Positions 1 to 8,599 of a stretch of 64,000 bases of DNA are shown here, in pieces. Position 1 is the stretch's first letter; every line of letters begins with the position of its first letter. The translations under genes were made by a program, and so were the position numbers. The notes beneath the pieces were generated by a model. The model had not been told where the DNA came from and ran no database searches. It saw nothing but the letters and a program-made list of their open reading frames with translations. The stretch lies in NCBI GenBank assembly GCA_964439265.1, contig CAYTOA010000013.1:1-64000 (forward strand). The letters are read 5' to 3'. Source of the stretch: JAGVPT01 sp964439265 (GTDB lineage Bacteria > Bacteroidota > Ignavibacteria > UBA10030 > UBA8401).

Positions 1-642
1 CTCTTCGATGTAAATTACCCGTCGCTCGAAGATTACCGATCCGTCGGGGTGAGCGCCGTGACGCAGAATTTCAGACCGTCCGGAGGGAATACGCTTCCCG
101 ATTCTGCACGAATTCACATCAAGACTCCCGCCTGGCTGGCCGAGTACCGGCAGATGGGGCTGCGGGTCGCTTTTGGGTATTCGACATACAGATTCAACAA
201 CGACAGCCGTTCGGAAATCTCGCTGGCCGCCGAATCGGTGACGGACATTTCATTTTCGTCGTCTTCAGACCGGGGAAATTTCTTTCTCCCCGTTGTGTTC
301 TCAACAAGTTATCTCGAGGCAAGCGGTGCATCGAAATCATCGAAAGATTTCAACATCGCGAACGTTGGGATAGGAACCGGGTTTAAGTTCAAACGAGAAT
401 CCGACAATTTTGGCGTTCAGTTCACTGGTGTCGGCATTATCTATTACAGCACCGCCAGCTTTAGCGTTGAGAGCGGTTCCTCGACCGCCATAGTTGCAGA
501 ACTGCAGTTTCTCTTCCGCGAACTTATCGGGGACGGCGTGACTGCTGGTTATAGGTTTGAAACACAGACCTGGTCGATGAGTGACAAGTCGCAGAATTAT
601 ACACGCATGTTTCAAGGCCCGTTTGTTGGAATCTTCTTCTAA
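1..642 (+). CDS. Probable outer-membrane beta-barrel protein, 5' end cut by window
   Basis: The frame is open from base 1, so the gene starts outside the window; 213 residues are visible, ending with TAA at 640-642. The sequence alternates polar and hydrophobic or aromatic residues in short strand-like runs, with many Ser, Gly, Phe and Tyr, and ends in two phenylalanines (FVGIFF). A C-terminal aromatic is usual for outer-membrane beta-barrels recognised by the BAM machinery. No family was recognised. The first possible internal start is GTG at 49, but codons before it read equally well as protein, so an internal start is not favoured. Function is unknown; a small porin-like or structural barrel is an inference from composition only. 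Confidence 0.6.
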   Translation, partial: LFDVNYPSLEDYRSVGVSAVTQNFRPSGGNTLPDSARIHIKTPAWLAEYRQMGLRVAFGYSTYRFNNDSRSEISLAAESVTDISFSSSSDRGNFFLPVVFSTSYLEASGASKSSKDFNIANVGIGTGFKFKRESDNFGVQFTGVGIIYYSTASFSVESGSSTAIVAELQFLFRELIGDGVTAGYRFETQTWSMSDKSQNYTRMFQGPFVGIFF

Positions 643-761
643 TTTTTTTATATTGTCAGGGCAATCGCACGGCCTGTACGTCTGAATTTAGACTCGTGAA
701 GCAGTTTAGAAGTTTCGTCGCCCCGATTGTCTCTGAGACCGGATTCAAATCAAAATATGTT

Positions 762-833
762 GCTGAAGTAGCTCAGCGGTAGAGCAGCGGTTTCGTAAAC
801 CGCAGGTCGTGGGTTCAAATCCCACCTTCAGCT
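762..833 (+). tRNA. tRNA-Thr (anticodon CGT)
   Basis: The full cloverleaf can be drawn. The acceptor arm GCTGAAG (762-768) pairs with CTTCAGC (826-832). The D arm is GCTC/GAGC. The anticodon stem GCGGT/ACCGC encloses loop TTCGTAA, with anticodon CGT at 794-796 reading ACG (Thr). The T arm GTGGG/CCCAC has loop TTCAAAT. The discriminator base is T833. CCA is not encoded. A terminator hairpin follows at 854-890, so it is probably a single-gene transcript. Confidence 0.95.
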
Positions 834-853
834 CTTCATGTCGCGCAATTGAG

Positions 854-890
854 ATCCGTCCTTTCGTTTTTACATCAGGACGGATTTTTT
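854..890 (+). terminator. Rho-independent terminator after tRNA-Thr
   Basis: ATCCGTCC (854-861) pairs perfectly with GGACGGAT (878-885), followed by a T run to 890. It separates the tRNA from the oxidoreductase gene starting at 908, whose own promoter must then lie in or beyond this hairpin. Confidence 0.8.
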
Positions 891-907
891 ATGAATGAGG
901 GTACCGA

Positions 908-1864
908 ATGCATGATGTCGTGATCATCGGAGCAGGTCCGGCAGGACTTTCGGCCGCAATCGAAGCGCACAAGGCGGGATTGAACTACCTCATCATTGAA
1001 AAGGGATGTGTGGTCAATTCCGTTCAGCACTTCCCGACGGCGATGGCGTTCTTCTCCACTCCGGAGCTTCTTGAAATCGGGGGAATCCCATTCACCTCCT
1101 CTTCGATGAGACCGACACGAACGGACGGGCTGGAATACTATCTGAACGTCGCGGAATATTTCAAACTTCGGGTTAATCTCTTTGAAAGAGTCGTGTCTGG
1201 CAGGAAGGTTGATCAGCATTTTGAGCTGACGACAAACAAGTCATCGTATGTTTCAAAAAATATCATTGTCGCGACCGGTTACTTCGATCAACCTAATCTG
1301 TTGAATATTCCGGGCGAAGAGCTGCCGAAAGTGTCACATTATTATTCAGAACCTTTCGCCTATTATGGGCAAAAGGTCGCCGTGGTAGGCGGAAAGAATT
1401 CAGCAGCTATTGCCGCGTTGGAGCTCTATAGGCACGGCGCTTCTGTCACCCTTATTCATCGTAAAGAAAGGCTGAGCGAGGCGATCAAGTACTGGATACT
1501 TCCGGACATTGAAAATAGGATCAAAGAGGGGACGGTGGTTGCTCAATTCTTAACCGACGTGAGAGAGATCAAAGCCGATTCGATCGTTCTCGAAAACAAT
1601 GAGAAGGGGGTCTTCTCGGTCCCAAACGATTTCGTCTTTGCGCTCACAGGCTACCACCCCGACATCTCGCTGCTCAAATCAATGGGGGTAGAGACGGATC
1701 GCGATATCATGGCCCCGGCGCACAACGAAGAATCAATGGAAACAAATGTGGGAGGACTCTTCATTGCCGGTTCAATAGCTGCCGGCAAAAACAACAATAA
1801 AATATTTATCGAGAACGGGCGGCTGCACGGGAAGTCCATCATCTCAGCTATTCTCAAGCGGTGA
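908..1864 (+). CDS. ypdA: YpdA-type putative bacillithiol disulfide reductase
   Basis: 318-residue FAD/NAD(P)-dependent oxidoreductase. The FAD-binding Rossmann motif GAGPAGLS is at residues 8-15, an ATG-type motif (ATGYFD) at about 122-127, and a second nucleotide-binding motif GGKNSA at 161-166 followed by a helix and the ..VTLIHR strand. There is no CxxC redox pair, which separates it from thioredoxin reductases and fits the YpdA/Bdr family, which reduces bacillithiol disulfide with NADPH in the cytoplasm. The start ATG at 908 gives the standard MHDVVIIGAGPAGLS N-terminus. It lies alone between the tRNA and atpD. Bacillithiol or a methylated relative is known in Bacteroidota and Chlorobi, which supports the call; activity is inferred from family. 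Confidence 0.9.
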   Translation: MHDVVIIGAGPAGLSAAIEAHKAGLNYLIIEKGCVVNSVQHFPTAMAFFSTPELLEIGGIPFTSSSMRPTRTDGLEYYLNVAEYFKLRVNLFERVVSGRKVDQHFELTTNKSSYVSKNIIVATGYFDQPNLLNIPGEELPKVSHYYSEPFAYYGQKVAVVGGKNSAAIAALELYRHGASVTLIHRKERLSEAIKYWILPDIENRIKEGTVVAQFLTDVREIKADSIVLENNEKGVFSVPNDFVFALTGYHPDISLLKSMGVETDRDIMAPAHNEESMETNVGGLFIAGSIAAGKNNNKIFIENGRLHGKSIISAILKR

Positions 1865-1977
1865 ATCTTCCAGATCGAAGGTATGCATTGACGTTGCCTT
1901 AATTTTCGCAATATCGTGATATCGGATCGCGGGATGACTGGAATCAGATCACCATTTTTCAAACAATTTGGATTGAT

Positions 1978-2006
1978 TTTACTTTAGATATTCAGTAATT
2001 TATGAT
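1978..2006 (+). promoter_or_regulatory. Possible promoter for atpDC
   Basis: TTTACT (1978-1983), 17 bases, then TATGAT (2001-2006), about 45 bases upstream of the atpD start in an AT-rich stretch. It resembles a sigma70-type promoter with a weak -35. Placement upstream of a housekeeping operon is the only other support. Confidence 0.35.
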
Positions 2007-2050
2007 ATTAGTTACGATTAATTTGTCTTAAGGCTCATGAAAGGAACAGA

Positions 2051-3460
2051 ATGGCTGAAGGAAAAATAGTTCAAGTCATTGGACCGGTAATCGATATCGA
2101 TTTTCCCGACGGGAATTTGCCGCATATATTGAACGCGGTGATCATTCCGCGCACGAACATAGAAGGCGTACAAGAGGACCTTGTGGTCGAAGTACAGCTT
2201 CACCTCGGAGAGAACCGCGTGCGTACGGTCGCGATGGATTCGACTGACGGATTGGTGAGGGGGATGAAAGCTGTTGATACCGGCGACCCTATTAAAGTTC
2301 CCGTCGGTCCGAAAGTCCTCGGAAGGCTGATCAACATCATCGGGAAACCGATCGACGCTCTCGGACCAGTCGAAGCAAAGGCGTACTATCCGATCCATCG
2401 GCCGGCTCCGGCATTCAGCGAGCTCAGCACGCAAAAAGAAATGTTTGAGACGGGCATCAAGGTCATCGACTTGCTCGAGCCCTACACCAAAGGGGGCAAG
2501 ACTGGACTGTTCGGCGGAGCAGGAGTCGGTAAGACAGTGTTGATCACAGAATTGATTCATAACATCGCGAAGGAACACGGCGGTTATTCCGTTTTTGCGG
2601 GGGTGGGCGAACGAACGAGAGAAGGAAACGATCTTTGGCGTGAAATGAAAGAATCCGGAGTATTGGAGAAGACTGCGCTGATCTTCGGACAGATGAACGA
2701 ACCCCCCGGCGCTCGTCTGCGGGTTGGGTTGACCGCTCTGACGACGGCAGAATACTTCCGTGACGAGGAGGGAAAAGACGTTCTTCTCTTCATCGACAAC
2801 ATCTTCCGGTTTACCCAGGCAGGCTCGGAGGTTTCGGCGCTGCTCGGGCGCATGCCTTCAGCAGTCGGATACCAACCGACCCTGGCAACCGAAATGGGTG
2901 CGCTTCAGGAAAGAATTACTTCAACGAAAAAGGGTTCAATCACATCGGTCCAGGCAATTTATGTTCCCGCCGATGACCTTACGGATCCCGCGCCGGCAAC
3001 AACGTTCTCCCATCTTGATGCAACCACGGTCTTGAGCCGCCAGATTTCCGATATGGGAATCTACCCGGCAGTCGACCCGCTTGACTCGACCTCGCGAATC
3101 ATGGATCCTGAAATTATCGGGCAGGAACATTACGACATCGCGCGCTCAGTAAAGAATATCCTTCAGTCGTACAAAGACCTCCAGGACATCATCAACATTC
3201 TCGGAATGGACGAATTGTCGGATGAAGACAAACTGGTCGTGGGGCGTGCGCGCAGGATCCAGAAGTTCCTATCGCAGCCATTCTTCACCGCCGAACAATT
3301 CTCCGGCGTGCCGGGAAAATACGTAAAGCTTCCGGAAACCATCAAGGGCTTTAAGGGAATTATAAACGGAGATTACGACTATCTTCCGGAAAATGCTTTC
3401 TATATGGTCGGCACGATAGAGGAAGCGATCGAACAAGGGAAGAAGCTGCAGGCAGCTTAA
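2051..3460 (+). CDS. atpD: F1Fo ATP synthase subunit beta
   Basis: 469 residues, full length for AtpD. This is the catalytic subunit of the F1 head that makes ATP from ADP and phosphate. The P-loop GGAGVGKT is at 155-162, the GERTREG segment at about 186-192, the Walker B strand LLFID at 245-249, and the very conserved stretch around GQMNEPPGARLR at about 213-224. The start ATG at 2051 is preceded by AAGGA. The gene is followed 22 bases later by atpC. The other F1 and Fo genes are not in the window, so atpDC forms its own operon, as in Chlorobi and many Bacteroidota. Confidence 0.99.
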   Translation: MAEGKIVQVIGPVIDIDFPDGNLPHILNAVIIPRTNIEGVQEDLVVEVQLHLGENRVRTVAMDSTDGLVRGMKAVDTGDPIKVPVGPKVLGRLINIIGKPIDALGPVEAKAYYPIHRPAPAFSELSTQKEMFETGIKVIDLLEPYTKGGKTGLFGGAGVGKTVLITELIHNIAKEHGGYSVFAGVGERTREGNDLWREMKESGVLEKTALIFGQMNEPPGARLRVGLTALTTAEYFRDEEGKDVLLFIDNIFRFTQAGSEVSALLGRMPSAVGYQPTLATEMGALQERITSTKKGSITSVQAIYVPADDLTDPAPATTFSHLDATTVLSRQISDMGIYPAVDPLDSTSRIMDPEIIGQEHYDIARSVKNILQSYKDLQDIINILGMDELSDEDKLVVGRARRIQKFLSQPFFTAEQFSGVPGKYVKLPETIKGFKGIINGDYDYLPENAFYMVGTIEEAIEQGKKLQAA

Positions 3461-3482
3461 TAGAGAATTACGGCAAAGGCAC

Positions 3483-3890
3483 ATGGCAGAAAAGAAATTT
3501 AGTCTGGACATCGTTACACCGACGAGGACAGTTTTTTCCGGAGATGTTCGAAGCTTCAGCGCTCCCGGCGAAGCGGGTAGTTTTCAAATACTCTTCAACC
3601 ACGCACCGTTCTTATCGTCGATCACGGTCGGACAGGTGAGAGTCGTTGACCCTACCGGCGCCGAAAGCCGATATGCAACGAGCGGAGGTTTCGTCGAAGT
3701 GAACAACAATAAGGTCATCCTCCTGGCAGAAACTGCCGAGCGGTCCGACGAAATCGACGTACAGAGAGCTGAGAAGGCAAAAGAGCGTGCTGCACAGCGG
3801 CTGCGTGAAGAAGAGCGTATCGACGAAGAACGTGCTCGTGTAGCCCTCGCCCGTGCAATCAATCGCTTAAAAATCGCGGAAAAGCACTGA
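3483..3890 (+). CDS. atpC: F1Fo ATP synthase subunit epsilon
   Basis: 135 residues. An N-terminal beta-sandwich (starting FSLDIVTPTRTVFSGDVRS, about residues 5-85) is followed by a charged helical hairpin rich in Glu, Arg and Ala (about 90-133), the normal two-domain plan of AtpC. The subunit sits on the central stalk and can inhibit ATP hydrolysis. It is the second and last gene of the atpDC operon; a terminator follows at 3915-3949. Confidence 0.97.
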   Translation: MAEKKFSLDIVTPTRTVFSGDVRSFSAPGEAGSFQILFNHAPFLSSITVGQVRVVDPTGAESRYATSGGFVEVNNNKVILLAETAERSDEIDVQRAEKAKERAAQRLREEERIDEERARVALARAINRLKIAEKH

Positions 3891-3914
3891 ACAGCTATTG
3901 TATTCAGTACCATG

Positions 3915-3949
3915 GCCCACAACAATGAAGTCTGTTTGTGGGCTTTTTT
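3915..3949 (+). terminator. Rho-independent terminator of atpDC
   Basis: GCCCACAA (3915-3922) pairs with TTGTGGGC (3936-3943), followed by six T (3944-3949). Confidence 0.85.
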
Positions 3950-4018
3950 GTATGTTCGTTGATTATTCCTCATTAATCTGCTATATTGGCATTGATTTTT
4001 TTTTACTAGATTGAATTC

Positions 4019-5137
4019 ATGAGACCGACCTACGCAGAAATTGACCTCAGCGCAATCCGTTACAATCTAAAGCAAGTTCGAAAACAGGTCGGTAAGCACC
4101 CCCAAATCATGGCGGTTGTGAAAGCTAATGCTTACGGGCACGGCATGATCCCTGTTGCAAAGTTCATACTGAAAGAGAACTTGGCTTCGCACCTTGGGGT
4201 TGCGATCGTTGAAGAGGGTGTGACGCTTCGGCAAAACGGAGTCGATGCGCCGGTTCTCGTGCTGACGGCGCCGCCGGAACCCCAGTTGGAATTGTTCGTC
4301 GAGAATACCTTGGGTGCGACACTCTGCTCTATTTCGATCGCGCGAAATCTTGACAGGATCGCGGCCGGCATGGGCAAAAAAGCGATTGTTCATGTAAAGG
4401 TCGATACTGGGATGGGAAGGATCGGCATACCTCCGAAGGACACGGTCGCATTCGTCAGTGAAATCAAAACGCTCCACAATCTTGAGGTGACTGGGATCTT
4501 TACACATTTCGCGACGGCGGACGAGAAGAATTTGACATTTGCACGGAAACAATTGTCCGAATTTATGTCACTCCTCCGCAGCCTGGACGACGCGGGCTTT
4601 CACATCCCCTTAAAACATTGCGCCAACAGCGGAGCAATCCTTCAATTGAAAGATTCGTATCTCGATCTGGTCCGGCCGGGAATCATGCTGTATGGCCATT
4701 ATCCTTCCCGAGAGGTTCGCAAGCCACTGAAACTCAAGCCTGCGATGTCGATTCGTTCAAGGATCGAATTTATGAAGACGGTGGAGAAGGGAACGAGCGT
4801 CAGTTACGGACGGCGTTACTTCACGACATCGAAGACTAACATCGCATCGGTCTCTATTGGTTACGCGGACGGCTTCAGCCGGAGGTTGACAAACAAGTCG
4901 AACGTTCTTGTCAACGGGAAGAGATATCCCGTTGTCGGCACGATTTGCATGGACCAGCTGATGATCGATCTCGGCGGGAAAACGGGGTGCAAGATCGGGG
5001 ACAGGGTGACGTTGATGGGGCGTGACGGCGGCCTGGAAATTCCGTGCCGCACAATTTCGGATACGCTCGGCACAATCCCTTATGAAGTATTTTGTTCGAT
5101 CTCCGAACGAGTTCCAAGAAATTACATCCATGGATGA
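4019..5137 (+). CDS. alr: Alanine racemase
   Basis: 372 residues. A PLP-dependent enzyme that interconverts L- and D-alanine for peptidoglycan. The PLP-binding lysine is K35 in AVVKANAYGHG. The C-terminal domain carries the SYGRRY segment containing the second catalytic tyrosine region and the conserved VGTICMDQ block. Length and domain order (TIM barrel then beta domain) are normal. Its last bases overlap the start of the next gene by 8 nt (ATG at 5130, stop TGA at 5135-5137), suggesting translational coupling with an unrecognised protein. Confidence 0.97.
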   Translation: MRPTYAEIDLSAIRYNLKQVRKQVGKHPQIMAVVKANAYGHGMIPVAKFILKENLASHLGVAIVEEGVTLRQNGVDAPVLVLTAPPEPQLELFVENTLGATLCSISIARNLDRIAAGMGKKAIVHVKVDTGMGRIGIPPKDTVAFVSEIKTLHNLEVTGIFTHFATADEKNLTFARKQLSEFMSLLRSLDDAGFHIPLKHCANSGAILQLKDSYLDLVRPGIMLYGHYPSREVRKPLKLKPAMSIRSRIEFMKTVEKGTSVSYGRRYFTTSKTNIASVSIGYADGFSRRLTNKSNVLVNGKRYPVVGTICMDQLMIDLGGKTGCKIGDRVTLMGRDGGLEIPCRTISDTLGTIPYEVFCSISERVPRNYIHG

Positions 5138-6014
5138 CCCAGAACAATACGTGATACAGGTCCTTCACCGGACCCAGGCAGGATTGCAGGACAGCCTGAT
5201 TCCATTCCACGGCAGCAAGATGAAGCGGCTGACGGAACGGCTTGAACAAGCGGGGAACCTGAGGGATGAGCTCCATTCCCTTCAACGCGTGAGCGGGTTT
5301 ACAAAAGCTGCCCTTTCGATGGAATGGGTCATGGATCGCGTGACCCGGACGGGTGAGGACTTTTCGCCCGATCAATTCGACGTCGATGCAACGCTGTTAA
5401 GCGACAAATTATTCGAAGCATTCTTGAGTGAGCCGTTCGATGGACCGGTTGAAACCTCGGTATCGTCCGGGCCTTCTTCACCGGCACTGAGTGCACCCTC
5501 CATGGAATCCTCCGTGCCGTTGAATGTTGAAGAACGGCCTTTCGCAGAGTTACGTATAGACACCGGGGAAGAATTATCCGGAGCCTTAGAGCCGCAAACC
5601 CAGGCAGAGGCCGCGCCCGAGCCGGTGAAAGAGCCGCCTGCATTGTCCGAACTGCTGGATCAGAATCTTTTGCTTGGGTTTCAACGTTTCACAGAAATTG
5701 TATCAAAACTCGGCGAGAAAAGCCCGTCAGAACGAAAGAGCGTTTTTGCAGTTCTCGCGATGATCGCGAAGAGTTCGACGGAGATGGCTCGCGCCCAGGG
5801 AAAGAAAGAAATTCTCGAGTTCTTTCAATCGGTGATAAAATTCATCCAGTACGTGGATTCATCGGGTTCAGCGCAGGATTCGCGGGTAGCCGAAATAATG
5901 CGTGATGTAGGAGAGCGGCTATCGATGGCCCTCGTCGAACGCTCCAACGGTGCGGCTCTTCTCCAAAGCATCAATCAAATATTACAGGACCCCGAACACT
6001 CGCTCAAACCATAG
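5130..6014 (+). CDS. Unrecognised helical protein between alr and manC
   Basis: 294 residues if started at ATG 5130, which overlaps the end of alr by 8 nt; the frame also runs further upstream inside alr but that part is shadow. An N-terminal helical region (about 1-90, MDDPEQYVIQVLHRTQ...) is followed by a Ser, Pro, Glu and Ala-rich linker (about 95-170) and a C-terminal helical region (about 173-290) with heptad-like Leu, Phe and Ile spacing. No signal peptide or membrane segment. I do not recognise a family. Tight packing between a peptidoglycan gene and a sugar-nucleotide gene suggests co-transcription, but that does not give a function. A cytosolic scaffold or chaperone-like role would be a guess. 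Confidence 0.75.
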   Translation: MDDPEQYVIQVLHRTQAGLQDSLIPFHGSKMKRLTERLEQAGNLRDELHSLQRVSGFTKAALSMEWVMDRVTRTGEDFSPDQFDVDATLLSDKLFEAFLSEPFDGPVETSVSSGPSSPALSAPSMESSVPLNVEERPFAELRIDTGEELSGALEPQTQAEAAPEPVKEPPALSELLDQNLLLGFQRFTEIVSKLGEKSPSERKSVFAVLAMIAKSSTEMARAQGKKEILEFFQSVIKFIQYVDSSGSAQDSRVAEIMRDVGERLSMALVERSNGAALLQSINQILQDPEHSLKP

Positions 6015-6023
6015 AGGTGAAAC

Positions 6024-7118
6024 GTGGGAAAGGCTAATATCTACGCAGTGATCATGGCGGGCGGAGTTGGTTCACGATTCTGGCCGCGAAGCCGCGAGCG
6101 GTCGCCGAAGCAGTTGATGGAAATTGTCGGCGGGCGTACGATGATCCAGAATGCCGTCGAACGGCTCAATGGTTTTGTTGCGCCGGAGAATATTTTTGTC
6201 GTAACGAACAAGGTGCAGAAGAATGTCGTCATCAAGCAGCTTCCCGGACTTCTTGTGGAAAATATTGTGGGGGAGCCGATCGGCAGGAATACGGCCCCGT
6301 GCATTGGTCTGGCCGCTATGTATGTACGCCGGCTGGACCCCGAGGGAGTGATCATTGTGCTGCCTTCCGATCATATCGTCGGCGATGAGAAAGAATTTCG
6401 CAGGGTGCTGGAAGTCGGTGTCGATGTCGCGCACAAGAATTCTTCGTTGATCACGATCGGAATTCAACCGACTCACCCTGAGACGGGATACGGGTACATA
6501 CAAATTGTCGACGATGATGGGGACACGAAGAGATCTCTGCCGGCCGGGGTCTTCAAGGTCAAAACATTTGCGGAAAAACCGAACCTGGCCACAGCCCAGA
6601 AATTTGTCGAGAGCGGGGATTTCTTCTGGAACAGCGGCATATTTATCTGGCGGGCAGATGTCATCCTCAAAGAGATCAAGAGATCGCTCCCCGAACTCTA
6701 CGATCACCTCATGAGCATCGAACCTTCCCTTGGCACGCCACTCCTTGAAGAAAGCCTCGAACTTGCCTACGGGTTGATCCGGGGTATCTCGATCGACTAC
6801 GGCGTGATGGAAAAAGCGACGAACACCTATGTGATTCGCGGAAGCTTTGGGTGGAGTGACGTCGGTTCATGGGATGAGGTGTACCGTTTATCGGCGAAAG
6901 ATGAACACGGTAATTCCGTCCATGGCAAGGTTATCTCGTACAATACGAAGAATTCGTATATACATGCCGGCGATAAATTGGTGGCGACGGTCGGCGTCGA
7001 CGATCTTATCGTTATCAACACGGGGGACGCGCTGTTGATTTGCAAGCGGGGCTCGTCGCAGGATGTGAAAGAAATCGTCGATCATATCCGCCGCAAGCAG
7101 ATGAACGATTATCTGTAG
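6024..7118 (+). CDS. manC: Mannose-1-phosphate guanylyltransferase
   Basis: 364 residues. Makes GDP-mannose from GTP and mannose-1-phosphate. The nucleotidyltransferase signature is at the N-terminus (MAGGVGSRFWPRSR, about 11-24), followed by conserved PSDH, FAEKPN and NSGIFIW segments; a left-handed beta-helix-like C-terminal part follows. The length matches the short ManC form without a fused phosphomannose isomerase domain. The start is GTG at 6024 with AGAGGTG 7 bases upstream; it lies 9 bases after the preceding gene. GDP-mannose could feed surface glycans; two mannan-type glycosidase genes occur near 29-32 kb. Confidence 0.95.
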   Translation: MGKANIYAVIMAGGVGSRFWPRSRERSPKQLMEIVGGRTMIQNAVERLNGFVAPENIFVVTNKVQKNVVIKQLPGLLVENIVGEPIGRNTAPCIGLAAMYVRRLDPEGVIIVLPSDHIVGDEKEFRRVLEVGVDVAHKNSSLITIGIQPTHPETGYGYIQIVDDDGDTKRSLPAGVFKVKTFAEKPNLATAQKFVESGDFFWNSGIFIWRADVILKEIKRSLPELYDHLMSIEPSLGTPLLEESLELAYGLIRGISIDYGVMEKATNTYVIRGSFGWSDVGSWDEVYRLSAKDEHGNSVHGKVISYNTKNSYIHAGDKLVATVGVDDLIVINTGDALLICKRGSSQDVKEIVDHIRRKQMNDYL

Positions 7119-7148
7119 AGCGATCGTTTCCGAATATCCACCATAACA

Positions 7149-7637
7149 ATGAACGTGAGACTTTCTCTCCTGCAACATACTAGAGTGCTGATCGTTCATT
7201 GCGGGATCGCTGTTGTTTTCATTGTTATGCTCCTTGACTCGGGTTGCGCATCTTCGCCCCGGTTCACGCGCGACCGATCCGCCGGACCGACGTCTCATGC
7301 CGGCGGAGATGCGAAATCGCTGAAAACGATGGAGGGCATTGCTTCATACTACGCCGACGATTTTAACGGAAAAAAGACGGCCAACGGCGAGACATATGAC
7401 ATGTACAAGATGACCGCCGCTCATCGATCATTGCCGTTCAATACAAAAGTCCGTGTCACAAATATTGACAATAAACGGTCCATCATCGTTCGCATCAATG
7501 ACCGGGGTCCTTTCAAATTAGAACGCATTATCGATCTCTCGGTGGCCGCGGCGACGCAGCTGGGGATGAAGGATACCGGCACTGCGAACGTGAAGCTCGA
7601 AGTGATAGAATGGGGAGACGACGAGTACGTGAAGTAA
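7149..7637 (+). CDS. RlpA-like septal-ring lipoprotein, double-psi beta-barrel
   Basis: 162 residues. A hydrophobic N-terminus ends in a lipobox (LDSGC, Cys at about 33), so the protein is probably a lipoprotein. The double-psi beta-barrel domain occupies about 58-155, with GIASYYADDFNGKKTANGE, AAHRSLPFNTKVRVTN and VRINDRGPF, the hallmarks of RlpA, a lytic transglycosylase acting on denuded peptidoglycan. The conserved catalytic-type Asp of NDRGPF and the HRSLPF His are present. The C-terminal SPOR domain seen in longer homologues is absent, so septal targeting by SPOR is not expected. Confidence 0.85.
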   Translation: MNVRLSLLQHTRVLIVHCGIAVVFIVMLLDSGCASSPRFTRDRSAGPTSHAGGDAKSLKTMEGIASYYADDFNGKKTANGETYDMYKMTAAHRSLPFNTKVRVTNIDNKRSIIVRINDRGPFKLERIIDLSVAAATQLGMKDTGTANVKLEVIEWGDDEYVK

Positions 7638-7676
7638 GTTATTGTGACTCGTACAACGCTAGCTAATGTTGCCACC

Positions 7677-7765
7677 AGGTCACAAAGTCTCCGAGGAGAC
7701 TACGACTTTTTATTAGTGGTGATACGAACCGAGATTTCTTCTCTTGGTGTCTTTGTGGCAAGTCT
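7677..7765. repeat. ACCGC/ACAAAG-type imperfect palindromic element, copy 1
   Basis: The left arm around 7679-7700 reads CACAAAGTCTCCGAGGAG. The right arm around 7739-7760, read on the minus strand, gives CACAAAGACACCAAGAG. The arms therefore share CACAAAG, then CC and AG at matching spacing, and form a long imperfect hairpin. Within the left arm AGTCTC/GAGACT (7686-7701) is a perfect 6-bp stem followed by a T-rich stretch, so it may also terminate the rlpA-like gene. See the related copies at 26870 and 35934. Confidence 0.5.
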
Positions 7766-7802
7766 CTTACACCCGGGTTGTTTTAGAAAATAAATTCCGT
7801 CC

Positions 7803-8480
7803 ATGGCAAAAACTATTCTCACAGAACGTGACATCGTTAATGCAGCGAAGCAGGGGAAGAAAAGTGTCTTTGCCGGCAGCAATACGGTGATCACCCCCTC
7901 GGCGAAAGACAAAGCGCGAGAACTGAACATTGAATTCACCGACGTTGCAGAATCTCCGGAGCAAGTCCGCAAACCGAAGCCGACGGAGTCCTACACCGAT
8001 TCAGCGATCTCTTCGACGAACGTAGGATCGAACCTCATCGTGATCGGGAGCGACCATGGCGGCTATCAGACGAAAGAAATGTTGAAAAAATACTTGAGCG
8101 ATCTTGGGTATCGGCTGCTTGATATCGGAACAAATTCGGAAGAAGCCTGCGATTATCCCGACTATGCATACGCCGTAGCGCGGGTTGTTGCGAAGGGGGA
8201 GGCGTGGAGAGGGATCATGATCGATGCCACGGGAGTGGCATCGTCGATCGTCTGCAATAAAGTTCCCGGTGTCAGGGCGGCGGCGTGCTTCAATGAATTC
8301 GTAGCACAGAGCAGCCGGGAACATAACGACGCAAACGTGCTCACCCTCGGCGCAAAAGTTCTTGGACCAGAGCTTATCAAGTCGGTCGTAAAAGTGTGGC
8401 TCGATACCTGGTTCGGAGGAGGGAGACACAAGAAGCGTGTAGACAAAATTGCTGACGTGGAGAAGAGATTTACGAAATAG
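7803..8480 (+). CDS. RpiB/LacAB-family sugar-phosphate isomerase-like protein with altered active site
   Basis: 225 residues. Residues 1 to about 50 form an N-terminal extension (ILTERDIVNAAKQGKK... ITPSAKDKARELNI) of the kind seen in some microcompartment-associated proteins; a linker follows; residues about 76-205 are the RpiB fold (SDHGGY, DIGTNS, DYPDYA, EHNDANVLTLGAK). In canonical RpiB the catalytic Cys sits in CGTGxGxSIAANK; here the segment reads IDATGVASSIVCNK, so the Cys is replaced by Asp141 and two glycines by alanines. His174 in EHND is kept. Ribose-5-phosphate isomerase activity is therefore uncertain; a related substrate or a non-catalytic role is possible. No microcompartment shell genes are nearby. 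Confidence 0.85.
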   Translation: MAKTILTERDIVNAAKQGKKSVFAGSNTVITPSAKDKARELNIEFTDVAESPEQVRKPKPTESYTDSAISSTNVGSNLIVIGSDHGGYQTKEMLKKYLSDLGYRLLDIGTNSEEACDYPDYAYAVARVVAKGEAWRGIMIDATGVASSIVCNKVPGVRAAACFNEFVAQSSREHNDANVLTLGAKVLGPELIKSVVKVWLDTWFGGGRHKKRVDKIADVEKRFTK

Positions 8481-8599
8481 GATGGAATCCGCACAGAACA
8501 TGTTGCACGGCGATGCGGATGTCGCTTTTACGAGGCAGATTGCAGCTTGATGTATGCCGGTCGATTGTCCAAGTGAGTGACCAGAAAGTTCGTTTGTGG

